From contig JAQDAD010000001.1 in the NCBI GenBank assembly GCA_027682205.1, positions 1 through 64,000 of the forward strand: 64,000 nt of DNA, read 5' to 3'. Below are positions 43,430-53,752 of this stretch, in pieces. The position numbers were made by a program, and so were the translations under genes. Each line of letters opens with the position of its first letter. The first letter of the stretch is position 1. This DNA is from Streptococcaceae bacterium AF54-32pH5A (lineage in GTDB: Bacteria; Bacillota; Bacilli; Lactobacillales; Streptococcaceae). The notes beneath the pieces are model-generated. The model searched no databases. It was not told the origin of the DNA and was given only the letters and a program-made list of their open reading frames with translations.

Positions 43430-44615
43430 TTGGAAAGATAATCTTCGTGTCGCCTGGTTTGGTAGTTTTCTAACGGGAACCAGTATATCCTTAGTCGTTC
43501 CTTTCATGCCTATCTTTGTAGAGCAGTTGGGAATTGAAAGGGATCAAGTTGCTTTTTATGCTGGTTTAGCCATCTCAGTTTCGGCTGTTTCAGCAGCTTT
43601 GATTTCCCCTATCTGGGGTATTCTTGCTGACAAATACGGTCGAAAACCCATGATGATTCGAGCTGGACTTGCTATGACCATCACTATGGGAGGCTTGGCA
43701 TTTGTTCCAAATATCTATTGGTTAATCTTTCTTAGATTATTAAATGGTGTATTTACAGGTTTTGTACCAAATGCGACGGCTTTAATAGCCAGTCAAGTTC
43801 CTAAGGATAAGTCGGGCTATGCTTTGGGGACTTTATCAACTGGGGTAGTAGCTGGAACCCTAACGGGCCCCTTTGTGGGGGGCTTGATTGCTGAAATTTT
43901 TGGTATCCGCAATGTTTTTTTATTGATAGGTGGCTTCTTGTTTTTGGCTGCGATCTTAACTATTTTCTTTATCAAGGAAGATTTTCAACCAGTAGCTAAG
44001 GAGAAAGCAATACCAACAAAGGAGTTGTTCGGTTCAATCAAGCACTCTCATCTTTTGATTAATTTGTTTTTAACCAGCTTTGTCATTCAATTTTCAGCTC
44101 AATCAATTGGCCATATCTTGGCTCTCTATGTGCGGGACTTAGGGCAGACCGAGAATCTCCTCTTTGTATCTGGTTTGATAGTATCCAGTATGGGATTTTC
44201 CAGTATGATGAGTGCTGGAGTGATGGGAAAACTAGGAGATAAGGTAGGAAATCATCGCCTGCTACTTGTTGCCCAGTTTTATTCGGCTCTTATTTATCTT
44301 CTCTGTGCCAATGCGACTAGCCCTCTGGAGTTAGGATTTTATCGTTTTCTATTTGGTTTGGGAACGGGTGCTCTGATACCAGGTGTTAATGCATTGCTTA
44401 GTAAGATGACTCCCAAAGTAGGCATTTCAAGGATTTTTGCATTTAACCAAGTCTTTTTCTACCTTGGAGGTGTTGTTGGTCCCATGACTGGTTCAGCAGT
44501 AGCAGGGCAATTTGGCTACCACTCTGTTTTTTATGCGACAGCAGCCTGTGTGGCTCTCAGTTGTTTATTCAATTTAGTGCAATTTAGATCATTATTAAAA
44601 GTAAAGGAAATCTAG
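43416..44615 (+). CDS. pmrA: MFS multidrug efflux pump PmrA
   Basis: PmrA exports fluoroquinolones and dyes in S. pneumoniae. The 399-residue protein equals the pneumococcal length. It shows 12 hydrophobic helices, the MFS motif A variant [13 protein letters not shown] (about residues 67-79), and motif C GxxxGPxxGG as TLTGPFVGG. The GTG at 43416 follows AAGGAGG (43401-43407) by 8 nt and lies within the end of coaE. It overlaps the rpmG start by 1 nt. Confidence 0.92.
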   Translation: MQEISWKDNLRVAWFGSFLTGTSISLVVPFMPIFVEQLGIERDQVAFYAGLAISVSAVSAALISPIWGILADKYGRKPMMIRAGLAMTITMGGLAFVPNIYWLIFLRLLNGVFTGFVPNATALIASQVPKDKSGYALGTLSTGVVAGTLTGPFVGGLIAEIFGIRNVFLLIGGFLFLAAILTIFFIKEDFQPVAKEKAIPTKELFGSIKHSHLLINLFLTSFVIQFSAQSIGHILALYVRDLGQTENLLFVSGLIVSSMGFSSMMSAGVMGKLGDKVGNHRLLLVAQFYSALIYLLCANATSPLELGFYRFLFGLGTGALIPGVNALLSKMTPKVGISRIFAFNQVFFYLGGVVGPMTGSAVAGQFGYHSVFYATAACVALSCLFNLVQFRSLLKVKEI

Positions 44616-44764
44616 TGCGAGTAAAAATCAATCTCAAATGCTCCTCTTGTGGCAGCATGAACTATCTAACCAGTAAGAACTCCAAAACCCACCCATACAA
44701 GATAGAAGTTTTAAAGTATTGTCCCAAGGAAAGAAAAGTAACCCTACATCTTGAATCTAAATAG
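44615..44764 (+). CDS. rpmG: 50S ribosomal protein L33
   Basis: The 49-residue protein reads [20 protein letters not shown] and ends [15 protein letters not shown], typical of L33. The start GTG shares its first base with the pmrA stop. The first zinc pair C9/C12 is present, but the second pair is reduced to C36 (CPKE instead of CPKC), so zinc binding is probably lost. It is one of several L33 paralogues expected in streptococci. Confidence 0.93.
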   Translation: MRVKINLKCSSCGSMNYLTSKNSKTHPYKIEVLKYCPKERKVTLHLESK

Positions 44765-44803
44765 AATTTATGGTAAAATAATAGGGATTTTAAGGAGTAT
44801 GAT

Positions 44804-45037
44804 ATGTATAACCTATTATTAACCATTTTATTAGTATTATCTGTTGTGATTGTGATTGCGATCTTTATGCAACCAACTAAAAACCAATCCAGCAATGTAT
44901 TTGATGCCAGCTCAGGTGATTTGTTTGAACGTAGTAAAGCGCGTGGTTTTGAAGCTGTGATGCAACGTTTGACAGGTATTTTAGTCTTTTTCTGGCTAGC
45001 CATTGCCTTAGCATTGACGGTATTATCAAGTAGATAA
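44804..45037 (+). CDS. secG: Protein translocase subunit SecG
   Basis: SecG assists SecYE in protein export. The 77-residue protein has two membrane helices (about 2-20 and 52-74) with a polar loop rich in serine and asparagine, and the phrase MQPTKNQSSNVFDASSG, as in Firmicute SecG. AAGGAG precedes the ATG. It is followed by an imperfect terminator and rnr. Confidence 0.94.
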   Translation: MYNLLLTILLVLSVVIVIAIFMQPTKNQSSNVFDASSGDLFERSKARGFEAVMQRLTGILVFFWLAIALALTVLSSR

Positions 45038-45042
45038 GAAAT

Positions 45043-45071
45043 GGGCGAGACTAGGTCTTAGCCTATTTTTA
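45043..45071 (+). terminator. Weak terminator after secG
   Basis: An imperfect stem (GGCgAGAC at 45044-45051 with GTCTtaGCC at 45055-45063) is followed by TATTTTTATTTT. Readthrough into rnr is possible. Confidence 0.5.
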
Positions 45072-45132
45072 TTTTGAATAATGTTTACTAAAGTTATCCA
45101 TCAAAAAAATTATAAAAATCTAGAAAGAAAAT

Positions 45133-47487
45133 ATGAAAGATAAAATTAAAGAATATTTAGAAGAGAAGGGGCGAGTGACGGTAAATGACCTGGCTCAGGC
45201 TCTCGGAAAGGATGGATCCAAGGATTTCCGTGAGTTGATTAAAACCCTGTCTCTGATGGAAAGAAAGCACCAGATTCGATTTGGAGAAGATGGTAGCCTC
45301 ACCTTGGACCAGAAGAAGAAACATGAAATCACCCTCAAAGGGATTTTTCATGCCCATAAAAATGGCTTTGGCTTTGTCAGTCTGGAAGGCGAGGAGGACG
45401 ACCTTTTTGTAGGAAAAAACGATGTCAACTATGCCATTGATGGCGATACCGTTGAGGTGGTCATCAAGAAAGTTGCAGACCGTAATAAAGGAACAGCTGC
45501 CGAAGCCAAAATTATCGATATCCTAGAACACAGTTTGACAACCGTTGTCGGCCAAATCGTTCTAGATCAGGAAAAGCCCAAGTATGCGGGTTACATCCGT
45601 TCAAAAAATCAAAAAATTAGCCAACCCATCTATGTTAAGAAACCAGCTATCAGGTTGGAAGGAACAGAGGTTCTCAAGGTCTTTATAGACAAATACCCAA
45701 GTAAGAAACACGATTTCTTTGTCGCTAGTGTGCTGGACGTGGTGGGCCACTCGACTGATGCGGGGATTGATGTCCTTGAAGTCTTGGAGTCCATGGATAT
45801 TGTTTCAGAATTTCCAGAAGCTGTTTTAAAGGAAGCGGAAAGTGTGCCTGATGCTCCCACAGAAAAGGATATGGAAGGGCGCCTTGATTTGAGAGGTGAA
45901 CTTACCTTTACCATTGACGGTGCGGATGCCAAGGACTTAGATGACGCAGTTCACATTAAGCCTTTGAAAAATGGAAATATCGAACTTGGGGTTCACATCG
46001 CGGATGTTTCCTACTATGTGACTGAGGGTTCTGCCCTTGACAAGGAAGCTCTTAACCGCGCGACTTCAGTCTATGTAACAGACCGAGTGGTTCCAATGCT
46101 TCCAGAGCGTTTGTCAAATGGCATCTGCTCTCTCAATCCTCAAGTAGATCGCTTGACCCAGTCTGCCATTATGGAAATTGATAAACATGGTCGTGTGGTT
46201 CATTACACCATTACCCAAACGGTTATCAAGACTAGTTTTCGTATGACTTATAGCGCTGTTAATGATATCCTAGCAGGTGACGAGGAAAAGAGACAAGAGT
46301 ATAAGAAAATTGTTCCTAGTATCGAGTTAATGGCCAAGCTTCATGAAACTCTAGAAAGCATGCGTGAGAAACGTGGCGCCCTTAATTTTGATACCAGCGA
46401 AGCTAAGATTTTGGTGGATAAAAAAGGCAAGCCTGTGGATATCGTCCTTCGTCAGCGTGGCGTTGCTGAGCGGATGATTGAGTCCTTCATGTTGATAGCC
46501 AACGAAACTGTTGCCGAGCACTTCAGCAAGCTGGATCTACCTTTTATCTATCGGATTCATGAGGAGCCTAAGGCTGAAAAAGTTCAGAAATTTATTGATT
46601 ACGCTTCGAGCTTTGGCTTGCGAATTTATGGGACTGCTAGCGAGATTAGTCAGGAGGCCCTCCAAGACATCATGCGTGCTGTTGAGGGAGAGCCTTATGC
46701 AGATGTATTGTCCATGATGCTTCTCCGTTCTATGCAACAAGCTCGCTATTCTGAGCACAATCATGGCCACTATGGGTTGGCTGCAGACTACTATACTCAC
46801 TTTACCAGTCCAATTCGACGTTATCCAGACCTTCTAGTCCATCGGATGATTCGCGACTATGGGCGTTCAAAGGAAATAGCCGAGCATTTTGAACAAGTGA
46901 TTCCAGAGATTGCGACCCAGTCTTCCAACCGTGAGCGCCGTGCCATCGAGGCTGAGCGTGAAGTCGAAGCCATGAAAAAGGCTGAGTACATGGAAGAATA
47001 CGTGGGCGAAGAGTACGACGCGGTTGTATCCAGCATCGTCAAGTTTGGTCTCTTTGTCAAATTACCCAATACGGTCGAAGGTTTGATTCACATCACCAAT
47101 CTGCCTGAATTTTATCATTTCAACGAGCGTGATTTGACTCTTCGTGGAGAGAAATCAGGAATAACCTTCCGTGTAGGGCAACAGATTCGCATTCGCGTAG
47201 AAAGAGCGGATAAGATGACAGGTGAGATTGACTTCTCTTATATCCCAAGTGAGTTTGATGTTATTGAAAAAGGCTTGAAACAAGTTGGTCGCAAAGAAAG
47301 AGGCCGTGGTTCAAATCGTCGTTCGGATAAGAAGGAAGACAAGAAGAGACAAGGTTGTTTTAATGATAAGCGCAAATCGTCTTCTAAAGACAAAAAGAAA
47401 AAGGGTAAGAAACCATTTTACAAAGAAGTAGCTAAGAAAGGAGCCAAACATGGCAAAGGGCGAGGGAAAGGTCGTCGCACAAAATAA
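45133..47487 (+). CDS. rnr: Ribonuclease R
   Basis: RNase R is a 3'-5' exoribonuclease that degrades structured RNA and works with SmpB/tmRNA. The 784-residue protein has an N-terminal helix-turn-helix, cold-shock domains (about 60-220), the RNB catalytic domain with [11 protein letters not shown] (about 268-278), an S1 domain (about 620-705), and a long lysine/arginine-rich tail with one cysteine. It overlaps smpB by 38 nt, in line with the shared trans-translation role. Confidence 0.96.
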   Translation: MKDKIKEYLEEKGRVTVNDLAQALGKDGSKDFRELIKTLSLMERKHQIRFGEDGSLTLDQKKKHEITLKGIFHAHKNGFGFVSLEGEEDDLFVGKNDVNYAIDGDTVEVVIKKVADRNKGTAAEAKIIDILEHSLTTVVGQIVLDQEKPKYAGYIRSKNQKISQPIYVKKPAIRLEGTEVLKVFIDKYPSKKHDFFVASVLDVVGHSTDAGIDVLEVLESMDIVSEFPEAVLKEAESVPDAPTEKDMEGRLDLRGELTFTIDGADAKDLDDAVHIKPLKNGNIELGVHIADVSYYVTEGSALDKEALNRATSVYVTDRVVPMLPERLSNGICSLNPQVDRLTQSAIMEIDKHGRVVHYTITQTVIKTSFRMTYSAVNDILAGDEEKRQEYKKIVPSIELMAKLHETLESMREKRGALNFDTSEAKILVDKKGKPVDIVLRQRGVAERMIESFMLIANETVAEHFSKLDLPFIYRIHEEPKAEKVQKFIDYASSFGLRIYGTASEISQEALQDIMRAVEGEPYADVLSMMLLRSMQQARYSEHNHGHYGLAADYYTHFTSPIRRYPDLLVHRMIRDYGRSKEIAEHFEQVIPEIATQSSNRERRAIEAEREVEAMKKAEYMEEYVGEEYDAVVSSIVKFGLFVKLPNTVEGLIHITNLPEFYHFNERDLTLRGEKSGITFRVGQQIRIRVERADKMTGEIDFSYIPSEFDVIEKGLKQVGRKERGRGSNRRSDKKEDKKRQGCFNDKRKSSSKDKKKKGKKPFYKEVAKKGAKHGKGRGKGRRTK

Positions 47488-47917
47488 AAAAGCGCACCAC
47501 GACTATACAATCGTAGACACGCTAGAGGCAGGAATGGTCCTGACAGGAACGGAAATCAAGAGTGTACGAGCGGCTAGAATCAATCTCAAGGACGGCTTTG
47601 CCCAAGTAAAAAATGGGGAGGTCTGGCTGAGCAATGTTCATATCGCCCCTTACGAAGAGGGCAATATCTGGAACCAGGAACCTGAACGCCGTCGCAAACT
47701 CCTACTCCATAAGAAGCAAATTCAAAAATTGGAACAAGAGACCAAAGGTACAGGAATGACCCTGGTTCCCCTCAAGGTCTACATCAAAGATGGCTATGCC
47801 AAACTCCTTTTAGGCCTTGCCAAAGGGAAACATGACTATGATAAACGCGAATCCATCAAACGACGTGAACAAAATCGCGACATCGCGCGTGTGATGAAAG
47901 CTGTAAACCAGCGATAA
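47450..47917 (+). CDS. smpB: SsrA-binding protein SmpB
   Basis: SmpB binds tmRNA and brings it to stalled ribosomes. The 155-residue protein shows [19 protein letters not shown] then [16 protein letters not shown], and ends in a basic tail [19 protein letters not shown] that probes the mRNA channel. It begins inside the rnr end in another frame with GAAAGGAG upstream. The tmRNA gene is not in this window. Confidence 0.97.
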   Translation: MAKGEGKVVAQNKKAHHDYTIVDTLEAGMVLTGTEIKSVRAARINLKDGFAQVKNGEVWLSNVHIAPYEEGNIWNQEPERRRKLLLHKKQIQKLEQETKGTGMTLVPLKVYIKDGYAKLLLGLAKGKHDYDKRESIKRREQNRDIARVMKAVNQR

Positions 47918-47932
47918 AAAGAGGAAAAGAAA

Positions 47933-48793
47933 ATGGAAAAACTAATCGCCTATAAACGCATGCCCTTGTGGAATAAACAAACCATGCCAGAAATTGTCCA
48001 GCAGAAGCACAATACTAAGGTAGGGACATGGGGGAAAATCACCGTTTTGAAAGGGACTCTTAAGTTTATTGAGTTGACAGAGGATGGTGAGGTTCTAGCT
48101 GAACACCTTTTCCAAGCAGGGGCCGACAATCCCATGGCGCACCCGCAAGCCTGGCATCGAGTAGAGGCAGCCACAGATGATGTAGAATGGTACTTGGAGT
48201 TTTATTGTAGACCCGAGGATTACTTTTCTAAGAAGTACCAGACCAATCCAGTCCATTCAGAGGTCCTAGAGGCTATGCAGACGGTAAAACCTGGAAGAGC
48301 CTTGGATTTGGGTTGTGGTCAAGGCCGTAACTCTCTCTTCTTAGCCCAGCAAGGTTTTGATGTGACAGCTGTGGATCAAAATGAACTATCCCTTGAAATC
48401 TTGCAAAGCATCGTAGAGCAAGAGGATCTAGACATGCCTGTTGGACTTTATGATATCAATTCAGCCAGCATTAGCCAAGTCTATGATTTCATCGTTTCAA
48501 CAGTTGTTCTCATGTTTCTTCATGAGGATCGCATTCCAGCTATCATCCAAAATATGCAGGAGCAAACTAGTGTTGGGGGCTACAACCTTATCGTCTGTGC
48601 CATGGATACGGAGGATTATCCTTGCTCAGTCAACTTCCCATTCACCTTTAAAGAAGGGGAGTTGGCGGACTACTACAAGGATTGGGAATTGGTCAAGTAC
48701 AATGAAAATCCAGGCCATCTTCACCGTCGCGATGAGAATGGCAATCGCATTCAACTACGCTTTGCGACCATGTTAGCCAAGAAAATCAAGTAA
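47933..48793 (+). CDS. tehB: TehB-like tellurite-resistance methyltransferase
   Basis: The 286-residue protein has an N-terminal cupin-like TehB-associated domain (about 1-95, with HAWHR-like QAWHRVEA) and a C-terminal SAM methyltransferase with motif I ALDLGCGQGRNSLF (about 123-136). TehB volatilises tellurite in E. coli; the normal role in streptococci is unknown. AGAGGAA precedes the ATG. It follows smpB by 15 nt and ends at a terminator. Confidence 0.9.
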   Translation: MEKLIAYKRMPLWNKQTMPEIVQQKHNTKVGTWGKITVLKGTLKFIELTEDGEVLAEHLFQAGADNPMAHPQAWHRVEAATDDVEWYLEFYCRPEDYFSKKYQTNPVHSEVLEAMQTVKPGRALDLGCGQGRNSLFLAQQGFDVTAVDQNELSLEILQSIVEQEDLDMPVGLYDINSASISQVYDFIVSTVVLMFLHEDRIPAIIQNMQEQTSVGGYNLIVCAMDTEDYPCSVNFPFTFKEGELADYYKDWELVKYNENPGHLHRRDENGNRIQLRFATMLAKKIK

Positions 48794-48810
48794 ACCAAAA
48801 TTCTACAAGC

Positions 48811-48847
48811 GAATAGAACCCACTTTGCAAGGTTTCTATTCTTTTTG
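48811..48847 (+). terminator. tehB terminator
   Basis: GAATAGAACC (48811-48820) pairs with GGTTTCTATTC (48831-48841) with one bulged T, followed by TTTTT. Confidence 0.85.
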
Positions 48848-48861
48848 TTTGCGTTGAGTGA

Positions 48862-48890
48862 TTGGGACAAGCTTAATTTTATGCTATACT
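48862..48890 (+). promoter_or_regulatory. Dedicated promoter of the DUF1887 gene
   Basis: TTGGGA (48862-48867) and TATACT (48885-48890) are 17 bp apart, with TG before the -10. A CTGAG/CTCAG hairpin lies in the following leader (48904-48939). Confidence 0.75.
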
Positions 48891-48969
48891 AGAAGTAGTA
48901 AATCTGAGCGGTAGAGCTGTATTGCTGACACTCTCAGCGCAAGAAGTTGTAGATGATGGAGGTAATCAG

Positions 48970-50118
48970 ATGACGAGTCTTTTGGTGGAACTGTATGATC
49001 GGCATGTATTGGAAAAGAATGTCTACCAAGCCTTTGTCAGTGATTGTGACGAGATTCTTTTTCTATCTTTGACGAAAATAAGCAATAACGATAAACTTTC
49101 ACTGCGCCATTTTATCCTAGAAGAAGTCCCCCATATCCAACGAGTGACCTTTCGTCAGTTATCCTTAGAACAACTAGCGGACCAGTTAGATTATTGCCTA
49201 GCAGGTTACGACCAAGCCCTTCTCGATGTTTTTGGAGGAGATTCGCTACTAGCCTTATCCCTCTATCAATACGGCTTGGATCGCCACCTTCCCATCGTTG
49301 CCATGGATGTCGACAGGGGAAAACAATACAAGTGGGTAGCTGGCCAGCTGGAAAAAGAAGATTTGGAAATTCCAACCCTCAGCATCCAACAGTTGATAGC
49401 CTTGCGTGGTGGAAAAATGCTTAAATCAAAACGTCCTATCCACTCAGTTGAGCAAATTGCGGCCATTAAAAAACTAGCCAGCTCTGCTATTGCCAATCCC
49501 GCCCACTGGTATCAAGTAACCCAATTTTTCTCTCTAGCTAAGACCAATGACCTGCATGCTGAAACCGAAAAGATACTGGAAAACAACGGCAAGTATTATC
49601 ACTATCCAGAAACCGTCATCCCCTTACTAGTGGAAGCGGGGATGCTTTGTATTGAAAGAGAGGATAAAAAACGAGTAGCTTACCGCTTTCCAAATCAAGA
49701 AGCCCAAGTTTTTTGTCGCAACAAGGGGCACATTTTAGAGGTATATCTCTACCTTTTGGCACTCGAATCTCAGCTGTTTGATGAATGCATGATAGGTGGT
49801 GAGATTGATTGGAATGGTATCTTTCCAGAGGCAGACAATGTTCAAAATGAGATTGATGTCATTCTGAGAAAGGGGCGCTCGATTACCTTTATCTCCTGCA
49901 AGATGACAGATTTATCAGTTGAAGCCATCAATGAACTAGAAGTCTATGCCAATCATTTTGCTGGGGAGACCTGTCTCAAGTTGATTGTTTGTACGGGAAA
50001 AATCAATCCAGTTTATGCCAATCGTTGTCAGGAATACGGCGTACTCGTCATTAGAAGCGAGCAGATCCCCAATCTCATTCCCATGCTGAAAAAATACTCT
50101 AAGAGACAAAAGAGATAA
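48970..50118 (+). CDS. DUF1887 / Card1-like CARF-domain nuclease (candidate)
   Basis: DUF1887 proteins (Card1/Can2) pair an N-terminal CARF domain that senses cyclic oligoadenylate with a C-terminal PD-(D/E)xK nuclease. The 382-residue protein starts MTSLLVELYDRHVLEKNVYQ, has a winged-helix-like middle (about 155-255), and the nuclease core with E294 and D296 in QNEIDVIL and K311 in FISCKMTD. The glutamate expected two residues before K311 is S309. GGAGG (48958-48962) fixes the ATG at 48970. It has its own promoter and terminator, and no CRISPR genes are nearby. Family match is strong; activity is uncertain. Confidence 0.8.
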   Translation: MTSLLVELYDRHVLEKNVYQAFVSDCDEILFLSLTKISNNDKLSLRHFILEEVPHIQRVTFRQLSLEQLADQLDYCLAGYDQALLDVFGGDSLLALSLYQYGLDRHLPIVAMDVDRGKQYKWVAGQLEKEDLEIPTLSIQQLIALRGGKMLKSKRPIHSVEQIAAIKKLASSAIANPAHWYQVTQFFSLAKTNDLHAETEKILENNGKYYHYPETVIPLLVEAGMLCIEREDKKRVAYRFPNQEAQVFCRNKGHILEVYLYLLALESQLFDECMIGGEIDWNGIFPEADNVQNEIDVILRKGRSITFISCKMTDLSVEAINELEVYANHFAGETCLKLIVCTGKINPVYANRCQEYGVLVIRSEQIPNLIPMLKKYSKRQKR

Positions 50119-50132
50119 GAAATAATATCATC

Positions 50133-50156
50133 AAAGGCTGGAATTCCAGTCTTTTT
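50133..50156 (+). terminator. Terminator of the DUF1887 gene
   Basis: AAAGGCTGG (50133-50141) pairs with CCAGTCTTT (50146-50154) around AATT, one G-T pair, then Ts. Confidence 0.85.
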
Positions 50157-50165
50157 AAGTTCTTT

Positions 50166-50173
50166 TTCGAATA
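50166..50173 (+). promoter_or_regulatory. Com-box of coiA
   Basis: TTCGAATA differs at one position from the com-box TACGAATA. It lies 21 nt before the coiA ATG, the same spacing as at comEA. Confidence 0.8.
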
Positions 50174-50194
50174 AATGAGAAAAGGAGGTAGACC

Positions 50195-51151
50195 ATGTTT
50201 GTAGCCAGAGATGCCAAGGGAAATTTGGTAAATGCCCTCGAAAAAGATGTGACCAAGCAGGCTTATACTTGCCCCGCCTGTGGGGGCGGGCTACGATTAC
50301 GTCAAGGACAGAGCATTCGAACGCATTTTGCTCATGAATCCTTAAGAGATTGTATGGCTATTTTTGAGAATGAAAGTTCAGAACACTTGGGCAACAAAGA
50401 GGCCCTCTATCACTGGGCCAAGAAGGACAATCAGGTTGCCGTAGAATATAGTTTGCCCGAGATTCAGCAGGTTGCGGATGTTCTCGTCAATGAGAAACTA
50501 GCTCTAGAAGTTCAGTGCAGTCCCTTGTCTAAAAATCTTTTAGGCGATAGAAGTCAAGGATACCGCAGCCGGGGCTATCAGGTTATCTGGCTACTGGGAG
50601 AAAAACTCTGGTTAAAAGAGCGATTAACACAATTGCAAAGGGGATTTCTCTATTTTAGTCAAAATATGGGATTCTATGTTTGGGAACTAGATTTCAAAAA
50701 GCAAGTTTTGAGACTTAAATACCTTTTACATCAGGATCTACGTGGCAAGCTTCATTTTCAGGTAAAGGAATTTCCCTTTGGTCAAGGAAATCTCTTGGAA
50801 ATTCTACGCTTTCCTTATCAAAAACAAAAGCTAGCTCGTTTTACAGTGGCTCAAGATCCAACTATCTGTCACTACATTCGCCAACAGTTGTACTACCAAA
50901 CGCCTTACTGGATGAAAAAACAGGAGGCAGCCTATCAGCAAGGAGGCAATCTATTAAACCGTCAACTGGACGACTGGTATCCTCAAGTTAGACCAATAGA
51001 ATCAGAAGATTTTTGTCAAATTGATCAAGATTTAAGTAGCTATTATAAAGAATTTTTCGCTTACTATCAAAAAAATCCGAAAAATAATCGCCAAAAGCTC
51101 TATCCACCAGCCTTTTATCACTTATATTTTTCAGAAAATGTGATAAAATAG
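50195..51151 (+). CDS. coiA: Competence protein CoiA
   Basis: CoiA is needed for transformation at a step after DNA uptake. The 318-residue protein has an N-terminal CPACGGGLRLRQG with HFAHES (a zinc-finger-like unit, about 27-50), then a nuclease-like core with KLALEVQCSPLS (about 104-115, carrying a Glu-x-Gln of the PD-(D/E)xK type) and a longer C-terminal region. AAAGGAGG precedes the ATG. The com-box at 50166 places it in the ComX regulon, with pepF following after 18 nt. Confidence 0.95.
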   Translation: MFVARDAKGNLVNALEKDVTKQAYTCPACGGGLRLRQGQSIRTHFAHESLRDCMAIFENESSEHLGNKEALYHWAKKDNQVAVEYSLPEIQQVADVLVNEKLALEVQCSPLSKNLLGDRSQGYRSRGYQVIWLLGEKLWLKERLTQLQRGFLYFSQNMGFYVWELDFKKQVLRLKYLLHQDLRGKLHFQVKEFPFGQGNLLEILRFPYQKQKLARFTVAQDPTICHYIRQQLYYQTPYWMKKQEAAYQQGGNLLNRQLDDWYPQVRPIESEDFCQIDQDLSSYYKEFFAYYQKNPKNNRQKLYPPAFYHLYFSENVIK

Positions 51152-51169
51152 AAAGGATGGAGGAATCTT

Positions 51170-52972
51170 ATGGTATTACAACGACATGAAATAAATGAAA
51201 AAGATACATGGGATCTTTCGACAATCTACCCAACAGACCAGGCTTGGGAAGAAGCCTTGAAAGATTTAACTGAAAAAGTACAAACAGCATCCCAGTATGA
51301 GGGGCATCTCTTGGACAGCGCAGACAGTTTGCTTGAGATTACAGAATTTTCACTTGACTTGGAACGCCAAGTTGAAAAGCTTTATGTCTATGCGCATATG
51401 AAAAATGACCAGGACACGCGTGAGGCCAAGTATCAAGAGTACTATGCTAAGGCAATGACCCTATACAGTCAGTTAGAACAAGCCTTTTCATTCTATGAAC
51501 CTGAGTTTATGGAGATTAGCCAAGAGCAGTATGCGGCCTTCCTAGAAGCTCAACCAAAACTCCAAGTTTACAAGCACTTTTTTGACAAGCTCTTGCAAAA
51601 GAAAGACCATGTTCTTTCGCAACGTGAGGAAGAATTGCTTGCTGGAGCAGGAGAAATCTTTGGCGCTGCTAGTGAAACTTTCGCTATTTTGGACAATGCG
51701 GATATTAGCTTCCCATATGTGCTTGATGACGAAGGCAAGGAAGTACAACTCTCACACGGTACTTATATCCGTTTGATGGAATCAAAAAATCGTGAAGTGC
51801 GTCGTGGTGCCTATGAAGCCCTCTATGCGACTTATGAGCAATTCCAGCACACTTACGCTAAGACTTTGCAGACAAATGTTAAGGTGCAAAACTACCGAGC
51901 GAAAGTTCGCAACTATAAGAGTGCTCGCCATGCAGCCCTCGCAGCAAACTTTGTTCCAGAGAGTGTCTATGACAATCTAGTAGCAGCAGTTCGCAAGCAC
52001 TTGCCACTCTTGCATCGTTACCTTGAACTCCGCTCTAAAATCTTGGGGATTTCAGATCTCAAGATGTACGATGTCTACACACCACTTTCGTCAGTAGAAT
52101 ATAGCTTTACCTACCAAGAAGCCCTGAAAAAGGCAGAAGAAGCCTTGGCGGTCTTGGGTGACGACTACTTGAGTCGTGTCAAACGTGCCTTTAGCGAGCG
52201 TTGGATTGATGTCTATGAAAATCAAGGCAAGCGTTCTGGTGCTTACTCTGGTGGTTCCTATGACACCAATGCTTTCATGCTCCTTAACTGGCAGGATAAT
52301 CTAGATAATCTCTTTACCCTTGTACATGAGACTGGTCACAGTATGCACTCTAGCTATACTCGTGAAACCCAACCTTATGTTTACGGAGATTACTCGATCT
52401 TTTTGGCAGAGATTGCCTCAACGACCAACGAAAATATCTTGACGGAGAAATTACTGGCAGAAGTAGAAGATGATGCAACTCGCTTTGCTATCCTCAATAA
52501 CTTCTTGGATGGTTTCCGTGGAACGGTCTTCCGTCAAACTCAATTCGCTGAGTTCGAACATGCCATTCACCAAGCAGACCAAAATGGGGAAGTCTTGACA
52601 AGTGATTTCCTGAATAAACTCTACGCTGACTTGAACCAAGAGTACTATGGACTCAGCAAAGAAGACAATCCTGAAATTCAGTACGAATGGGCACGCATTC
52701 CTCACTTCTACTATAACTACTATGTGTATCAGTATTCAACAGGTTTTGCAGCGGCTTCAGCCTTGGCTGAGAAGATTGTCCATGGTAGTCAGGAAGACCG
52801 TGACCGTTATATCGACTACCTCAAGGCAGGTAAGTCAGACTATCCACTCAATGTCATGAGAAAAGCGGGAGTGGATATGGAGAAGGAAGACTATCTCAAC
52901 GACGCCTTTGCAGTCTTTGAACGCCGCTTGAATGAGTTTGAAGCCTTAGTTGAAAAATTGGGACTGGCTTAA
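51170..52972 (+). CDS. pepF: Oligoendopeptidase F
   Basis: PepF is an M3 metallopeptidase that hydrolyses peptides of roughly 7-17 residues in the cytoplasm. The 600-residue protein has the standard length and the zinc motif [11 protein letters not shown] (about 387-397) with the downstream glutamate in [19 protein letters not shown] precedes the ATG. Just downstream of coiA with no terminator between, so it may be partly induced during competence. Confidence 0.96.
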   Translation: MVLQRHEINEKDTWDLSTIYPTDQAWEEALKDLTEKVQTASQYEGHLLDSADSLLEITEFSLDLERQVEKLYVYAHMKNDQDTREAKYQEYYAKAMTLYSQLEQAFSFYEPEFMEISQEQYAAFLEAQPKLQVYKHFFDKLLQKKDHVLSQREEELLAGAGEIFGAASETFAILDNADISFPYVLDDEGKEVQLSHGTYIRLMESKNREVRRGAYEALYATYEQFQHTYAKTLQTNVKVQNYRAKVRNYKSARHAALAANFVPESVYDNLVAAVRKHLPLLHRYLELRSKILGISDLKMYDVYTPLSSVEYSFTYQEALKKAEEALAVLGDDYLSRVKRAFSERWIDVYENQGKRSGAYSGGSYDTNAFMLLNWQDNLDNLFTLVHETGHSMHSSYTRETQPYVYGDYSIFLAEIASTTNENILTEKLLAEVEDDATRFAILNNFLDGFRGTVFRQTQFAEFEHAIHQADQNGEVLTSDFLNKLYADLNQEYYGLSKEDNPEIQYEWARIPHFYYNYYVYQYSTGFAAASALAEKIVHGSQEDRDRYIDYLKAGKSDYPLNVMRKAGVDMEKEDYLNDAFAVFERRLNEFEALVEKLGLA

Positions 52973-52973
52973 G

Positions 52974-53687
52974 ATGGTAGAGTCTTATAGTAAAAATGCC
53001 AATCACAATATGCGTCGTCCCGTCGTCAAGGAAGAAATCGTAGAACTCATGCGCCAGCGTCAAAAGCAGGTGACAGGTTCCTTGAAAGAATTGGAGACCT
53101 TCGCTCGCAAGGAAAATATTCCCATCATTCCTCATGAAACGGTTGCTTATTTCCGTTTTCTCATGGAAACCCTGCAGCCCAAGAATATTTTGGAGATTGG
53201 GACGGCAATTGGCTTCTCAGCCCTCCTGATGGCGGAACATGCTCCAAATGCCAAGATTACAACGATTGACCGCAATCCAGAAATGATAGGCTTTGCCAAG
53301 GAAAACTTTGCCCAGTTTGACAGTCGTAAGCAAATCACTCTTTTAGAGGGGGACGCAGTCGATGTCCTATCAACCTTGACAGAAACCTATGACTTTGTCT
53401 TTATGGATTCGGCCAAGTCCAAATACATCGTCTTTCTGCCTGAAATCCTCAAGCACTTGGAAGTCGGTGGAGTAGTAGTTTTGGATGATATTTTCCAAGG
53501 AGGCGATGTTGCCAAGGATATCATGGAAGTCCGTCGGGGTCAACGCACAATCTATAAGGGATTACAAAGACTTTTCAAAGCAACTTTGGATAATCCAGAT
53601 TTAACGGCGACTTTAGTTCCGCTAGGGGACGGCATTCTCATGCTACGAAAGAATGTAGCAGATGTCCAACTTCCTGAGAGTGAATGA
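52974..53687 (+). CDS. O-methyltransferase (family 3)
   Basis: The 237-residue protein is a SAM-dependent class I methyltransferase of the catechol-O-methyltransferase/YrrM type, with EIGTAIGFSALLMAEHAP (about 73-90), FVFMDSAKSKY and VVLDDIFQGG. The YrrM relative in B. subtilis modifies a tRNA wobble uridine, which is a possible role. The ATG at 52974 begins 2 nt after the pepF stop and has no strong ribosome-binding site, so translation is likely coupled. Confidence 0.88.
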   Translation: MVESYSKNANHNMRRPVVKEEIVELMRQRQKQVTGSLKELETFARKENIPIIPHETVAYFRFLMETLQPKNILEIGTAIGFSALLMAEHAPNAKITTIDRNPEMIGFAKENFAQFDSRKQITLLEGDAVDVLSTLTETYDFVFMDSAKSKYIVFLPEILKHLEVGGVVVLDDIFQGGDVAKDIMEVRRGQRTIYKGLQRLFKATLDNPDLTATLVPLGDGILMLRKNVADVQLPESE

Positions 53688-53699
53688 TTTTTAGAAAAA

Positions 53700-53720
53700 T
53701 TTAAGACAATTTAGTAAAAT
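53700..53720 (+). promoter_or_regulatory. prsA promoter with possible CiaR half-site
   Basis: TTTAAG (53700-53705), five bases, then TTAGTA, followed by TAAAAT (53715-53720) as -10. The spacing resembles the layout before ciaR. Pneumococcal ppmA is a known Cia target. Confidence 0.4.
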
Positions 53721-53752
53721 AGAGAAGGTAACTTACCATAAAAGGAGTAAAC

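Noticed and set aside
48922..48969. TTG start for the DUF1887 protein
   Set aside because: ATG at 48970 follows GGAGG at ideal spacing; the extension is not family-like.
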